The translations under genes and the position numbers were made by a program. From Ruminococcoides sp052118065 (lineage in GTDB: Bacteria > Bacillota > Clostridia > Oscillospirales > Acutalibacteraceae): 64,000 nucleotides of DNA. Position 1 is the first letter of the stretch, and the number at the start of each line of letters is the position of its first letter. Below are positions 53,351 to 62,222 of the stretch, in pieces. The DNA lies in the NCBI GenBank assembly GCA_052118065.1, contig JBQKHY010000002.1:167738-231737 (forward strand), read 5' to 3'. The notes under the pieces were generated by a model. That model did not search any database and was not told where the DNA came from. It was given only the letters and a program-made list of their open reading frames with translations.

Positions 53351-53905
53351 ATGATAAATGATAATTTAGAAGCAATGCTGACAGCAGTATTCTTTGACAC
53401 ATTTTCCCCCAAAAAGACCGCAGAACGTTCTAAATTAAGTGAGTTAATGTCTTTTGGAAACGGAAAATCTCGTCCTAAGACAGATGGTACTATTCCGGTT
53501 TATGGCGGAAACGGCGTTTTGTCCTACACCGACCAATACAATATCGAAAATGCTATTCTTGTCGGTCGTGTTGGTGCATACTGCGGAAGCGTTTACCTTG
53601 AACAAGGAATTTGTTGGGTAAGTGATAACGCCATTTTTGCCAAATCAAAGCTTTCAAAGGATGAGTTCTTTGATTACTTCCTCTTGAAAAGTCTTAACCT
53701 GTTCAATCACCACGTTGGTACGGGTCAGCAACTACTTACACAGGAGATTTTGAACAATATCGAAGTTGCAAAACCCGATTATGAGCAAATTGAAGCATTT
53801 AATGATAAAGCAAAAGCGGTATATGAAACCATAACGGCTAACAAAAGTGAAATTGTACGACTTAAAGAACTATCTGATTTATTACTTTCACGTTTAGCAG
53901 GTTAA
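53351..53905 (+). CDS. Silent 3' half of an hsdS gene
   Basis: Encodes INDNLEAMLTAVFFDTF, which corresponds to the central helix of HsdS, then a second target-recognition domain (SKLSELMSFGNGKSRPKTDG, GTGQQLLTQEILNNIEV) and the C-terminal helix ending LLLSRLAG. It has no N-terminal recognition domain. An upstream in-frame ATG at 53339 exists, but neither start has a convincing ribosome site. After inversion of 51749-53375 it would be joined to the N-terminal half of the minus-strand hsdS. It is best read as a donor cassette. Confidence 0.85.
   Translation: MINDNLEAMLTAVFFDTFSPKKTAERSKLSELMSFGNGKSRPKTDGTIPVYGGNGVLSYTDQYNIENAILVGRVGAYCGSVYLEQGICWVSDNAIFAKSKLSKDEFFDYFLLKSLNLFNHHVGTGQQLLTQEILNNIEVAKPDYEQIEAFNDKAKAVYETITANKSEIVRLKELSDLLLSRLAG
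53353..53375 (+). repeat. Inverted repeat C of the hsdS shufflon
   Basis: 23 bp, exact inverse of 51749-51771, at the start of the silent 3' half gene. Confidence 0.85.
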
Positions 53906-53924
53906 GCCGCTAAATTATCATTTA
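53904..53924 (-). repeat. Inverted repeat D of the hsdS shufflon
   Basis: 21 bp, exact inverse of 51094-51114; together A and D bracket the whole cassette region. Confidence 0.82.
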
Positions 53925-53999
53925 CCGTAAAGTCGCTTAGCCAGCGACCATATTGTAAAGGAAAATAGATATACTCATTATGAAAGTGAGGCTGAGAAT

Positions 54000-54338
54000 A
54001 TGAGTTTAATACTATGCCCCGAATGTGGGACTAAAATTTCAGATAAAGCCAATACTTGCCCACATTGTGGATATGCAAGTGCAGACTGTTCTCGCCCAAT
54101 TAGCGAACAAGATACCTATGAATTAGTTCCTACTTTTAGTTACGATATTGAGGAATGGCAGTCAAATAATGGTCAACTTAGCGTGGTTGCCATTGAAGAT
54201 AACAGGAGCCTTGTTCAGTATTTTGGAAGTTGGAAGAATATAAAACACAAAATGCCTGCAATAGCAAATGTTATTCAGCAGATGGCAAAAAAGGAAGATA
54301 TTCTCGTAGCTAAAATGGACGATTATGTAAAAAACTGA
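54000..54338 (+). CDS. Zinc-ribbon protein, upstream part of a frame-shifted gene
   Basis: A 112-residue ORF beginning with a four-Cys zinc ribbon (CPECGTK, CPHCGYA; residues 6-24) and then an unrecognised acidic and beta-rich region. It ends at TGA 54336 directly after the run GTAAAAAAC. In the -1 frame the protein continues without interruption (LIEKGVYRFTIDKQGEILP) into the ORF at 54440. The codons GTA AAA AAC contain A_AAA_AAC in the zero frame, the classic -1 slippery heptamer. So the stop may be bypassed by ribosomal slippage, or one A has been lost. It lies within the restriction-modification operon. Confidence 0.7.
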   Translation: MSLILCPECGTKISDKANTCPHCGYASADCSRPISEQDTYELVPTFSYDIEEWQSNNGQLSVVAIEDNRSLVQYFGSWKNIKHKMPAIANVIQQMAKKEDILVAKMDDYVKN

Positions 54339-55123
54339 TTGAAAAGGGTGTCTACCGATTTACTATTGATAAGCAAGGCGAAATATTACCTACTATCAGG
54401 GACGCAGAAGGTATTGTAAAACAAGTACGACTTGAAAAAATGACTGTATCCCCTGAAGTTGCTAACTCAATGAATAATCTTGCCACACACGCTGCGATGG
54501 CACAGATACTTGATGAAATTGAATATGTTGGCGACGCCATTCGAGGAATACATATTGAGTTGCAGAACGATAGAATTGCCTTAGCCGAAAGTGCAAGGGA
54601 CAAATTACGATTTGCTGCACGAATACAAGATACCAAACTCAGAGAGATAGCTATTCTAAATGCTGTGGGAGCTGCCACAGAAGCTAAACGAGTTCTGATG
54701 AGAAACTTTAGTGAAAATCTGCAATTCATATCTAATAACTCAGATAAGAACGATGTCCAATTACTCTTTGAAGGGAAAAGGGGACGAGATATTCCTCAGA
54801 AAGTATCTGACTCATTTCAGGATTTGGTTGCGATTACTAATTCCGTTCAGGCAGAGTGTGAGGGCTATGCTATGTTAGGAGAGTTTGAATCGAGCAAAGA
54901 AAGTCTGTTACAATTTAGAAACTTTATTATTGAAAACAAACTTGATAATAGAGATACTTTGTTGCTACTAAATGAAAACACACCACAAAAGAAAATTCCG
55001 GTTGTTAATGAGTTTATGTTGATTTCGGAAAGAATAACAACCTTTGACATAAGCACTATGATTAGTGGACACAATGTTTTAATGTTGACGGAGGAAAATA
55101 ACAATGGGTCTGAAGAAGAATAA
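54335..55123 (+). CDS. Downstream part of the frame-shifted zinc-ribbon gene
   Basis: The -1 frame from 54335 encodes about 262 residues; read alone, an internal ATG at 54440 would give 227. The first 35 residues (LIEKGVYRFTIDKQ ... VKQVRLEK) look like normal protein, supporting continuity with the zinc-ribbon part to make a product of about 374 residues. The rest is helical and acidic (ILDEIEYVGDAIRGIHIELQ), possibly a coiled-coil. No family is recognised and the ATG at 54440 has no good ribosome site. It overlaps the next small gene by 20 bases. Confidence 0.65.
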   Translation: MIEKGVYRFTIDKQGEILPTIRDAEGIVKQVRLEKMTVSPEVANSMNNLATHAAMAQILDEIEYVGDAIRGIHIELQNDRIALAESARDKLRFAARIQDTKLREIAILNAVGAATEAKRVLMRNFSENLQFISNNSDKNDVQLLFEGKRGRDIPQKVSDSFQDLVAITNSVQAECEGYAMLGEFESSKESLLQFRNFIIENKLDNRDTLLLLNENTPQKKIPVVNEFMLISERITTFDISTMISGHNVLMLTEENNNGSEEE

Positions 55124-55316
55124 TCCTGAGGTAGTTGCAGAAAGAACTTGCAAGAAGTGTGGCGACCCTCTGAGAAGCACAAGCAAATACAATTATTGCG
55201 ATAACTGTCGTAGAGAAAGAGCGAAAGTTAGAAAAGAACTTGGTGGTACATTTTTAGCCTTAGGTGGTATGGTTATATCGTGTATACCTGTCGTTAAGTA
55301 TTTTAAGAAAAAATAA
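55104..55316 (+). CDS. Small zinc-ribbon protein with membrane helix
   Basis: 70 residues: a four-Cys ribbon (CKKCGDP ... YCDNCRRER, about 16-37) and a short hydrophobic segment (GGTFLALGGMVISCIPVV) before a basic end YFKKK. GACGGAGGAAAATAACA precedes ATG 55104, and its start lies inside the previous gene. It sits between the frame-shifted zinc-ribbon gene and hsdR, so these small genes are passengers or accessories of the type I locus. Function unknown. Confidence 0.7.
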   Translation: MGLKKNNPEVVAERTCKKCGDPLRSTSKYNYCDNCRRERAKVRKELGGTFLALGGMVISCIPVVKYFKKK

Positions 55317-55346
55317 TAATATTAGCAGATGTAAGGAGTGAACACG

Positions 55347-58300
55347 ATGGCAAATTTTAGTGAACACGCATTAGAAATGTCGATAATGGAGTTGTTCAAA
55401 AATGAAGGCTACATCTACCTTAGTGGCGAACAAATTCATAGAGAAAGGTCAGAAATTCTGCTTGTTGATGATTTGAAACAGTACCTCTATAACCGATATG
55501 CAAAGGACGGTATAATGCCGAGCGAGGTGGACAGTATCATTCTTATGCTGCGTAATATTTCGGGCACTCTTTACGGAGCAAATAAAGAGGTATTCAAACT
55601 GATTTGCGATGGATTCATTTTTAATCGTGAGGACAGGACGCAGAAAGACCTTTATATTGAACTTATTGATTTTGACACTCCCAAAAACAATATTTTTAAA
55701 GTGGTTAATCAGTTTGAAATTCAAGGAATTGATAATCAGTTGCGTATTCCTGACGGCATTGTGTTCATTAACGGTATTCCGGTTGTTGTGCTTGAATTCA
55801 AGAGCGCTGTAAATGAGAACACGACGATAATGGATGCATATAAGCAGCTCACTGTACGCTATCGCAGAGATATTCCTGAATTATTCAAGTACAATGCGTT
55901 TATTGTAATCAGCGACGGAGTAAATAATAAATATGGTTCGTTTTTCAGTCCGTATAATTTCTTTTATGCATGGAGAAAAATAAATTCTGAGGACAAGGAA
56001 TTAGACGGCATAAATTCTCTTGTTACTATGATAAAAGGATTATTCAGAAAAGAACGTTTGCTCAATGTAATAAAAGACTTTATCTATTTTCCTGATAGTT
56101 CTGACAAGGATTTAAAGATTGTTTGTCGTTATCCTCAATATTTTGCAGCAACAACGCTGTTTGACAATATAAAGGAGCATCTTCGTCCAGACGGCGATGG
56201 AAAGGGCGGTACATATTTTGGCGCTACCGGTTGCGGAAAGAGCTACACAATGCTTTTTCTCACTCGGATGTTAATGAAAAGCCGGTGTTTTCATTCCCCA
56301 ACCATATTAATTATTACTGACCGAACAGATTTGGACGATCAGCTTTCCAAGCAATTTGTATCATCAAAAAAATATATTGGAGATGATACTGTTGTAAGTA
56401 TTGAATCCCGTGAAAAACTCAGAGAGGAACTTCAGGGACGAGAAAGCGGCGGAGTTTTTCTTACAACAATACAGAAATTTACAGAGGACTTGCAGCTGCT
56501 TACTTACAGGTCTAATGTCATTTGTATTTCTGATGAAGCACACAGAAGCCAGATTAACCTTGACCAAAAGGTTAGAATAACCGAAGCCGGTGTAGAGCGC
56601 AAATACGGATTTGCAAAGTATCTCCACGACTCACTCCCGAATGCGACATATGTCGGTTTTACAGGTACTCCTGTTGACGGAACAATTGAAGTGTTTGGCG
56701 GCGTAGTAGATTCATATACGATGACCGAGTCTGTTCGTGACGGCATAACAGTCAATCTTGTTTATGACGGACGAGCTGCAAAAGTAACTCTCGACCAAAA
56801 CAAAGTCAGAGAGATTGAGAAATATTATGAGGAGTGTGAGGTACAGGGAGCAAATGAACATCAAATAGAAGAAAGCCAAAAAGCTGTTGCAAATATGGAG
56901 ATTATTATTGGGGATCCTGATAGGCTTCGTGCTGTTGCACAGGATTTTATAAATCACTATGAAAGCCGTGTGGCTGAGGGAGCTACCGTAGCAGGCAAAG
57001 CAATGTTTGTTTGTATGAACAGATATATCGCTTATGACTTGTACAAGATTATTATTGAGCTTCGTCCTGAATGGGCTGAAAAGAAAATATCAGAGGATGG
57101 AGTAAATCTAAGTTACAAAGATAAAAAAGAATTGAAGCCAATAGAAAAAATCAAACTGGTTATGACTCGTAATAAGGACGACGAGAAAGAACTGTTTGAT
57201 ATGCTCGGAACAAAAGACGACAGAAAAGAATTTGACCGTCAGTTTAAGAATCCAAAATCAAATTTCAAAATAGCTATTGTGGTTGATATGTGGCTCACCG
57301 GATTTGATGTTCCTGAGCTTGACACTATTTACATAGATAAACCAATTCAACAGCATACTCTAATACAGACGATTTCCCGAGTTAATCGTGTTTGTGAGGG
57401 AAAAGATAAAGGATTAATTGTTGATTATATTGGAATTAAAAAGAATATGAATATGGCTCTCAAGAAATACACTAACTTTGAAAGCGAAGAATTTGAGGGC
57501 GTTGGACAATCTGTTACTATTGTTAAAGACCAGTTAGAAGTACTTGGTCAGATGTTTCACAATTTCAACAGTAAAGATTTCTTCAGCGGCACACCGACTG
57601 AACAACTTACATGCCTTAACAGAGCGGTTGAGTATATTCAGTTGTCCGAAGAATTGGAAAATCGTTTTATGGCAGCAGTTAAGCGAATAAAGCAGGCTTT
57701 TAATCTTTGCAGTTCGAGTGAGAAAATTTCGGATGAGGAAAAAGATTACATTCATTTTTATTGTGCAGTTCGCTCAGTTCTTTTCAAACTTACAAAGGGC
57801 GACGCTCCGGATATTTCGCAAATGAACGCTCGTGTGCGTGAAATGCTGGAAGGTGCAATACAGTCGGATGGAATTGAAGAGCTATTTGAAACCGGCAAGC
57901 ACATTTCAGTTGATATTTTCAGTGATGAGTATATCGACAAAATTAATGCTATTCAGCTTCCAAACACGAAGATAAAGATTCTCCAAAGACTTTTATCGCA
58001 GGCGATTGATGAATTTAAAAAGGTCAATAAGATTATGGCTGTAGAGTTTGCCGATAGGCTCAAAAGGGTAGTTGATGAATACAATAACCGCCGTAAAGAT
58101 GAAGCTTTTGCCAATGAAGTTTTGGATGATGTTGCCGATCAGCTTGCACAGATGCTTGAAGACCTCAAGACAGAAAAGGATTCCTTCAATAAAATGGGAA
58201 TTGATTTTGAAGAAAAAGCATTTTATGATATTTTGAAATTCGTAGCCAATAAGTACGAGTTTGAGTATCCGGAGAATAAGATGATAGAGCTTTCAAAGAG

Positions 58301-58487
58301 AATTAAGACAATTGTCGATGATAAGGCTCGTTATACCGATTGGGCTGTAAAAGATGACATTAAAGCTGCCTTGCAATTTGATTTGGCGGTTGTGCTTGAT
58401 GAATATGGGTATCCGCCTGTCACGATTGATGACGTTTTCAAGGAAGTCCTTGAACAGGCAGAGAATTTTAAAAAATATGCAGAATAG
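55347..58487 (+). CDS. hsdR: Type I restriction-modification system, restriction/translocase subunit
   Basis: A 1046-residue ATP-dependent translocase and nuclease that cuts unmethylated DNA with HsdM and HsdS. ATG 55347 is chosen (AAGGAG eight bases upstream); a GTG three codons earlier is possible. The N-terminal nuclease domain shows IPDGIVFINGIPVVVLEFKS near 135-153 (Asp, then ExK). The helicase domains show Walker A GATGCGKSYTM near 292, SDEAHRS near 392, GFTGTP near 440 and QTISRVNRVCEGK near 690. It looks intact, so with HsdM it only lacks a functional in-operon HsdS in the present orientation. Confidence 0.95.
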   Translation: MANFSEHALEMSIMELFKNEGYIYLSGEQIHRERSEILLVDDLKQYLYNRYAKDGIMPSEVDSIILMLRNISGTLYGANKEVFKLICDGFIFNREDRTQKDLYIELIDFDTPKNNIFKVVNQFEIQGIDNQLRIPDGIVFINGIPVVVLEFKSAVNENTTIMDAYKQLTVRYRRDIPELFKYNAFIVISDGVNNKYGSFFSPYNFFYAWRKINSEDKELDGINSLVTMIKGLFRKERLLNVIKDFIYFPDSSDKDLKIVCRYPQYFAATTLFDNIKEHLRPDGDGKGGTYFGATGCGKSYTMLFLTRMLMKSRCFHSPTILIITDRTDLDDQLSKQFVSSKKYIGDDTVVSIESREKLREELQGRESGGVFLTTIQKFTEDLQLLTYRSNVICISDEAHRSQINLDQKVRITEAGVERKYGFAKYLHDSLPNATYVGFTGTPVDGTIEVFGGVVDSYTMTESVRDGITVNLVYDGRAAKVTLDQNKVREIEKYYEECEVQGANEHQIEESQKAVANMEIIIGDPDRLRAVAQDFINHYESRVAEGATVAGKAMFVCMNRYIAYDLYKIIIELRPEWAEKKISEDGVNLSYKDKKELKPIEKIKLVMTRNKDDEKELFDMLGTKDDRKEFDRQFKNPKSNFKIAIVVDMWLTGFDVPELDTIYIDKPIQQHTLIQTISRVNRVCEGKDKGLIVDYIGIKKNMNMALKKYTNFESEEFEGVGQSVTIVKDQLEVLGQMFHNFNSKDFFSGTPTEQLTCLNRAVEYIQLSEELENRFMAAVKRIKQAFNLCSSSEKISDEEKDYIHFYCAVRSVLFKLTKGDAPDISQMNARVREMLEGAIQSDGIEELFETGKHISVDIFSDEYIDKINAIQLPNTKIKILQRLLSQAIDEFKKVNKIMAVEFADRLKRVVDEYNNRRKDEAFANEVLDDVADQLAQMLEDLKTEKDSFNKMGIDFEEKAFYDILKFVANKYEFEYPENKMIELSKRIKTIVDDKARYTDWAVKDDIKAALQFDLAVVLDEYGYPPVTIDDVFKEVLEQAENFKKYAE

Positions 58488-58508
58488 AAAGATAAGAGGA
58501 TGATATAG

Positions 58509-60104
58509 ATGGGAAATTCAAAGTATTTGGATGGACTTAGTTCAGATGAAAAGAATAAACTTTGTCAAAAATTATGGAATATTCAAAATCATAAATGTTT
58601 TATTTGCGAAAGAGAGATTGATTTACAGCTAAATAAAACTAATATTGATCATATCAAACCATTAGCAAATGGAGGAAAAGATGGAGTTGATAATTTTGCA
58701 ATCACTCACGAAACTTGCAATAAATCAAAACAAGATGCTGATTTGGTTGTTGCAAAAACTCTTTGCCGGTTAGATAAAATAATCAAAAGTGCAACAGACA
58801 ATAATGAAACGCCATCCTTGAAACATGTGTTGTTGGCAAATGGCGGTTCAAAATTTTCGTTTAAGTTTAGAGTGGAGAATGGCAAGATTGTTTATGCGTT
58901 CAGTGAAATGGGAGATGACAAAATTCGCCATAGTGAAATTTTCATTGATCCTCTTTCTAATGAAAAAACTGCTTTTGTAAGACTACCTATTGAGTATATC
59001 TTTCACGATGAAACGATCAATCCAAGAGGAATTAATAAAACCATTAGTTTGTTGATAAAAGAATTTCACAAACCCAATCCTCAATTACATCTTAGCCTTG
59101 CTCGTGTTGACGGAGAAAAAGTTAAAATATTTGATGGTCAGCATAAAGCGGTTGCACAAATTATGCTTGGCGTAAAGTCAATAGTTGTTAGACTATTTAT
59201 TGAACCTGATGTTGATAGGTTGATTGAAACAAATACAATTGCAGGGAGTAAATTGAAACAAATTGCTTTTGATAAATCTATCGTTCGTCAGTTACATGAT
59301 GTTTTATATGCAGAGCGATTAAAAAAATATCAGAATGATCACTTGCTTGACAGTGATGATTATTCTTTCTCTGAAGAGAACCTTGTTAACCATTTTAAGG
59401 GTGAAAGAGGTAATGTCAAAGTATATATAATTAACAGCCAAAAGAATGCAATTACAAGAAGTTCGGATAATAAACTTCAATCCTACATTAACTTTGAGGG
59501 AAGGGGAAATTCTTTACCTCTTTCATATAGTACTTTTGAGAAAACATTTTTATCAACTTTTATCAATTCAAAAACTATCCTTACAAAACCAATTAATTAT
59601 AAAGTTGATGAAGGATTGAATCCAAGAATTCTTGAAAAAGAACAAGCAATCCAAATTTGTAATATTCTTGCTGAAGAAATACTTATTGATAAATATGATG
59701 ATCAGATAGGTACATACAGAATCGAAAATAATATAGCTGCTGGAAAGGGAGACTATATTACTGATGATCACCTTATTGCTTACAGAATGTTCAAGGAAGA
59801 AATAATGTACAATTGGATAAAATATCTTGAACTCTTAATAAAAAACTATTTTGTCTTAACTGGGTATAAATATGATGATAAAAACTTGTTGCAGCAGAAA
59901 ATGCCAGAACAACTTTGGGAAAATATTAGATCTTTTATTTCAAATTTAAGGGATTTACCCCTATGGAAAGACAGAGGCATGGCTTCCACTATCTTCGGTG
60001 GAAAAAATAAGTATGAGTATTGGGATGAAATCTTCCAAACCGGTGTTGCACCCGATGGAACAATTGTACTTGCAAAACCAATTAATGTTATGGAAATGAT
60101 TTAA
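58509..60104 (+). CDS. HNH endonuclease fused to a DGQHK-type domain
   Basis: A 531-residue protein, start ATG 58509 after GATAAGAGGATGATATAG. Residues about 28-75 form an HNH nuclease (CFICE at 30-34, IDHIKPLANGG at 47-57, CNKSK near 70). A second domain includes FDGQHKAVAQIMLGV near 208, the signature of DGQHR/ParB-like NTPase folds found in DndB and related defence proteins, followed by about 300 residues without a recognised family. It follows hsdR after 21 bases and ends at a terminator, so it is the last gene of the R-M operon. It is most likely an additional DNA- or nucleotide-targeting defence effector; the exact role is unknown. Confidence 0.75.
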   Translation: MGNSKYLDGLSSDEKNKLCQKLWNIQNHKCFICEREIDLQLNKTNIDHIKPLANGGKDGVDNFAITHETCNKSKQDADLVVAKTLCRLDKIIKSATDNNETPSLKHVLLANGGSKFSFKFRVENGKIVYAFSEMGDDKIRHSEIFIDPLSNEKTAFVRLPIEYIFHDETINPRGINKTISLLIKEFHKPNPQLHLSLARVDGEKVKIFDGQHKAVAQIMLGVKSIVVRLFIEPDVDRLIETNTIAGSKLKQIAFDKSIVRQLHDVLYAERLKKYQNDHLLDSDDYSFSEENLVNHFKGERGNVKVYIINSQKNAITRSSDNKLQSYINFEGRGNSLPLSYSTFEKTFLSTFINSKTILTKPINYKVDEGLNPRILEKEQAIQICNILAEEILIDKYDDQIGTYRIENNIAAGKGDYITDDHLIAYRMFKEEIMYNWIKYLELLIKNYFVLTGYKYDDKNLLQQKMPEQLWENIRSFISNLRDLPLWKDRGMASTIFGGKNKYEYWDEIFQTGVAPDGTIVLAKPINVMEMI

Positions 60105-60116
60105 AGATATAATAAA

Positions 60117-60155
60117 GCGTTCGTAGATGTTTTGAACTACGGACGCCTTATTTTT
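60117..60155 (+). terminator. Terminator of the R-M operon
   Basis: Stem GCGTTCGTAG/CTACGGACGC (one G:T pair) with a T-rich tail. Confidence 0.8.
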
Positions 60156-60201
60156 ATGATATAAATATATTTTCCTGACAATAGAGTGAAACTCTTAACC
60201 C

Positions 60202-60233
60202 AACACTTGCTGTAAGGCAGGTGTTATTTTTTG
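60202..60233 (+). terminator. Second hairpin terminator
   Basis: Stem AACACTTGC/GCAGGTGTT with one wobble pair, then ATTTTTTG. Confidence 0.7.
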
Positions 60234-60322
60234 CAATTTTTTATATGAGTAAGTTTATTTTCTGTAATTTCTATATTTGAGAAATTTTTTTAGAACATGG
60301 GTTGAATTTCAGGCTCGCCCAC

Positions 60323-60524
60323 TCCAAATAAGTAGAGGGATATATTTATTTGAATATCAAACAAAAACGGAAAATCATTTTTTATAGCACAAAAAATATA
60401 AAAATTTTTCAAAAATACCCTGACAAAACGCCTATGTTTGTCCAAATAAGTGAGAGGGTATTTTGAAATAATTTGAAAAAACACCCCCTCAAAAAGACTG
60501 ATTTTGTCCATACAAGTGAAGGGG
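60323..60524 (+). repeat. Three iteron-like direct repeats
   Basis: Similar 17-18-mers start at 60323 (TCCAAATAAGTAGAGGG), 60441 (TCCAAATAAGTGAGAGGG) and 60507 (TCCATACAAGTGAAGGGG). The stretch 60234-60801 has no gene; its position before mobC and the RepA-like gene suggests an origin of replication or transfer. Confidence 0.55.
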
Positions 60525-60801
60525 ATAAAGAGATATATTTTTAATATTCTTTATCACTTCGAGAAAATTCATTAACAAATTATTGAGAAAATAATTTCTA
60601 AGGAAGTGAATCTAAACAATGAAAAACGCTTATTTTCAATGTGTCAGTACTCGAAAGAGAGAAAGAAAAAGTAAACCAAGGAAACCTATGACAAATCTTA
60701 GCGAGCAGACTGTTTGTATCCACAAGCGGATAAAACAGTAAAAGCTCGTTAGTGGATACCCCTAAAACCCGTGAAGAAATACAAGAAGGAAAGTGATACT
60801 T

Positions 60802-61141
60802 ATGAAGAGAGACTGCGATATACATATCAGGCTGACTAAAGAAGAAAAGGACGACTGGCGGAGAAAAGCAAAAATGACCTGCCTTAACGAATCTGCTTTA
60901 GTTCGTTTACTGATGAAAGGTTACGAGCCGAGAGAAAAGGCCGGACGACCGTTTCTTTGAAGCTATGCGAGAGCTTTCTGCAATCGGAAGCAACATCAAT
61001 CAGCTTGCAGCGAAGGCAAACTCGCTCGGCTTTGTTGATGCACTAATGCTTTACCATGAAGCAGAGCGTTGGCCTCAATTTCAGGCTGAAATTGAGGCGA
61101 CTTTTTTACGTCCCGATAAAAGTAATCTCAAATGGAAATGA
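60802..61141 (+). pseudogene. Frameshifted mobC (relaxosome accessory protein)
   Basis: ATG 60802 opens MKRDCDIHIRLTKEEKDDWR and LNESALVRLLMKGYEPREK, a MobC N-terminus, and stops at 60960. The next frame carries DRFFEAMRELSAIGSNINQL and continues to TGA 61139-61141. Removing one G near 60940 (AAGGCC to AAGCC) restores KPDDRFF and one continuous protein of about 112 residues. MobC normally assists a relaxase at oriT. No relaxase gene follows; the next gene is the RepA-like initiator. Mobilisation by this element's own proteins is therefore unlikely. Confidence 0.8.
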
Positions 61142-61174
61142 AAAAGACTAATATCAAGAATAGGAAGGTAACAT

Positions 61175-61951
61175 ATGAAAGCCAAATTTATCAAACTGCC
61201 CAAGGCTCTCTTTGATGACGCATATATAGACTTGTCGTGTGGTGCAAAGCTGCTCTATTCGCTGTTGCTTGACCGCAGACTGCTTTCAGAGCAGAACAGT
61301 ATGACTGATTCAAACGAAAGAACGATTGTGTACTTCACGAACAGCGAAGTCTGCCAAAAGCTTAAATGTAGTCATGACAAGGCTACGAAGCTCTTTCGTG
61401 AGCTCGAACGCTTTAAGCTGATACATAGGCTAAGACAGGGCAAAGGCAAGCCTGATATAATTTATGTTGATAACTTTATTGACAGCGAAAAAGCCTCATT
61501 CAAGAGTGCGGAAAATACGCTTTGCAGAGTGCAAAAATTAAGCGTGACTGACTGCGGAAAATCAGCAGGAAATAAGACTGAATTTAATAATACCAATATG
61601 AGTAATACCAATCTATCAATCGACAATGACGAGGTTGAGAATGAAATAAAATTCCAAATTGAATATGATGTACTGGCGGAGCGTGATTACGGCGGTGTGC
61701 TCGACGAAATTGTCAGACTTATGACGGATACCTGCTGTTCTGTAAGCGATACTGTTCGGATTAACAAACGGCAAATCCCCATACGGGCTGTTCGCAAACG
61801 GCTGTCAATGGTCACCGCCGAGCATATTGAATATGTAATACGCTCGCTTGAAAAGAATAAAAGAAAAATCAAAAATATGAGAGCCTATCTGCTGACGACT
61901 CTCTACAACTCAATCGATACTATGGAAACCGACTGCTTGTATGGTAATTAA
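61175..61951 (+). CDS. RepA-like replication initiator
   Basis: 258 residues. The N-terminal about 100 residues match the RepA_N domain of plasmid and ICE initiators: FIKLPKALFDD, LSCGAKLLYSLLLDR, IVYFTNSEVCQKLKCSHDKATKLFRELERFKLI split over residues 5-90. The C-terminal part (about 165-250) resembles the conserved tail of such proteins in Clostridia elements (RAVRKRLSMVTAEHIEYVI, MRAYLLTTLYNS). It probably acts on the circular excised form, perhaps at the repeats at 60323. ATG 61175 follows TAGGAAGGTAACAT. Confidence 0.85.
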   Translation: MKAKFIKLPKALFDDAYIDLSCGAKLLYSLLLDRRLLSEQNSMTDSNERTIVYFTNSEVCQKLKCSHDKATKLFRELERFKLIHRLRQGKGKPDIIYVDNFIDSEKASFKSAENTLCRVQKLSVTDCGKSAGNKTEFNNTNMSNTNLSIDNDEVENEIKFQIEYDVLAERDYGGVLDEIVRLMTDTCCSVSDTVRINKRQIPIRAVRKRLSMVTAEHIEYVIRSLEKNKRKIKNMRAYLLTTLYNSIDTMETDCLYGN

Positions 61952-61964
61952 GGAGGAAATCAAA

Positions 61965-62141
61965 ATGGATGAAAAAATAAAATTTTTAGGCACAAAAGAG
62001 GTTTCCGATGCACTCGGATGCAGTTTGCCGACTGCCCGAAACATTATGATGAGAGCTGACTTTCCGTTGGTGAGAGTCGGAAAAAACTTCAAGGTCAGTG
62101 AGCAGGCTTTTATAGAATGGAGCAGCAAGCGCAGAGTATAA
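61965..62141 (+). CDS. Excisionase-like helix-turn-helix protein
   Basis: 58 residues. The sequence FLGTKEVSDALGCSLPTARN followed by a wing with VRVGKNFKVSEQAFIEW is typical of MerR-like excisionase (Xis) and DNA-binding domain family proteins next to integrases. ATG 61965 has AAGGAGGAAAT ideally placed. It lies between the RepA-like gene and the integrase and probably controls the direction of recombination. Confidence 0.85.
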   Translation: MDEKIKFLGTKEVSDALGCSLPTARNIMMRADFPLVRVGKNFKVSEQAFIEWSSKRRV

Positions 62142-62191
62142 ATAAGGCGAAAATCTGTTGACGGCTTATCGCTTTTGGGGTATTATAAATA

Positions 62192-62209
62192 CAGTCGGAT
62201 AACGATAAG
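62192..62209 (-). repeat. Inverted-repeat partner of 44915-44933
   Basis: CAGTCGGATAACGATAAG, just before the integrase; its reverse complement nearly equals the sequence before tnpV. A CTTATCGC also occurs at 62165. Confidence 0.5.
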
Positions 62210-62222
62210 TTGTCTTTAGGTT

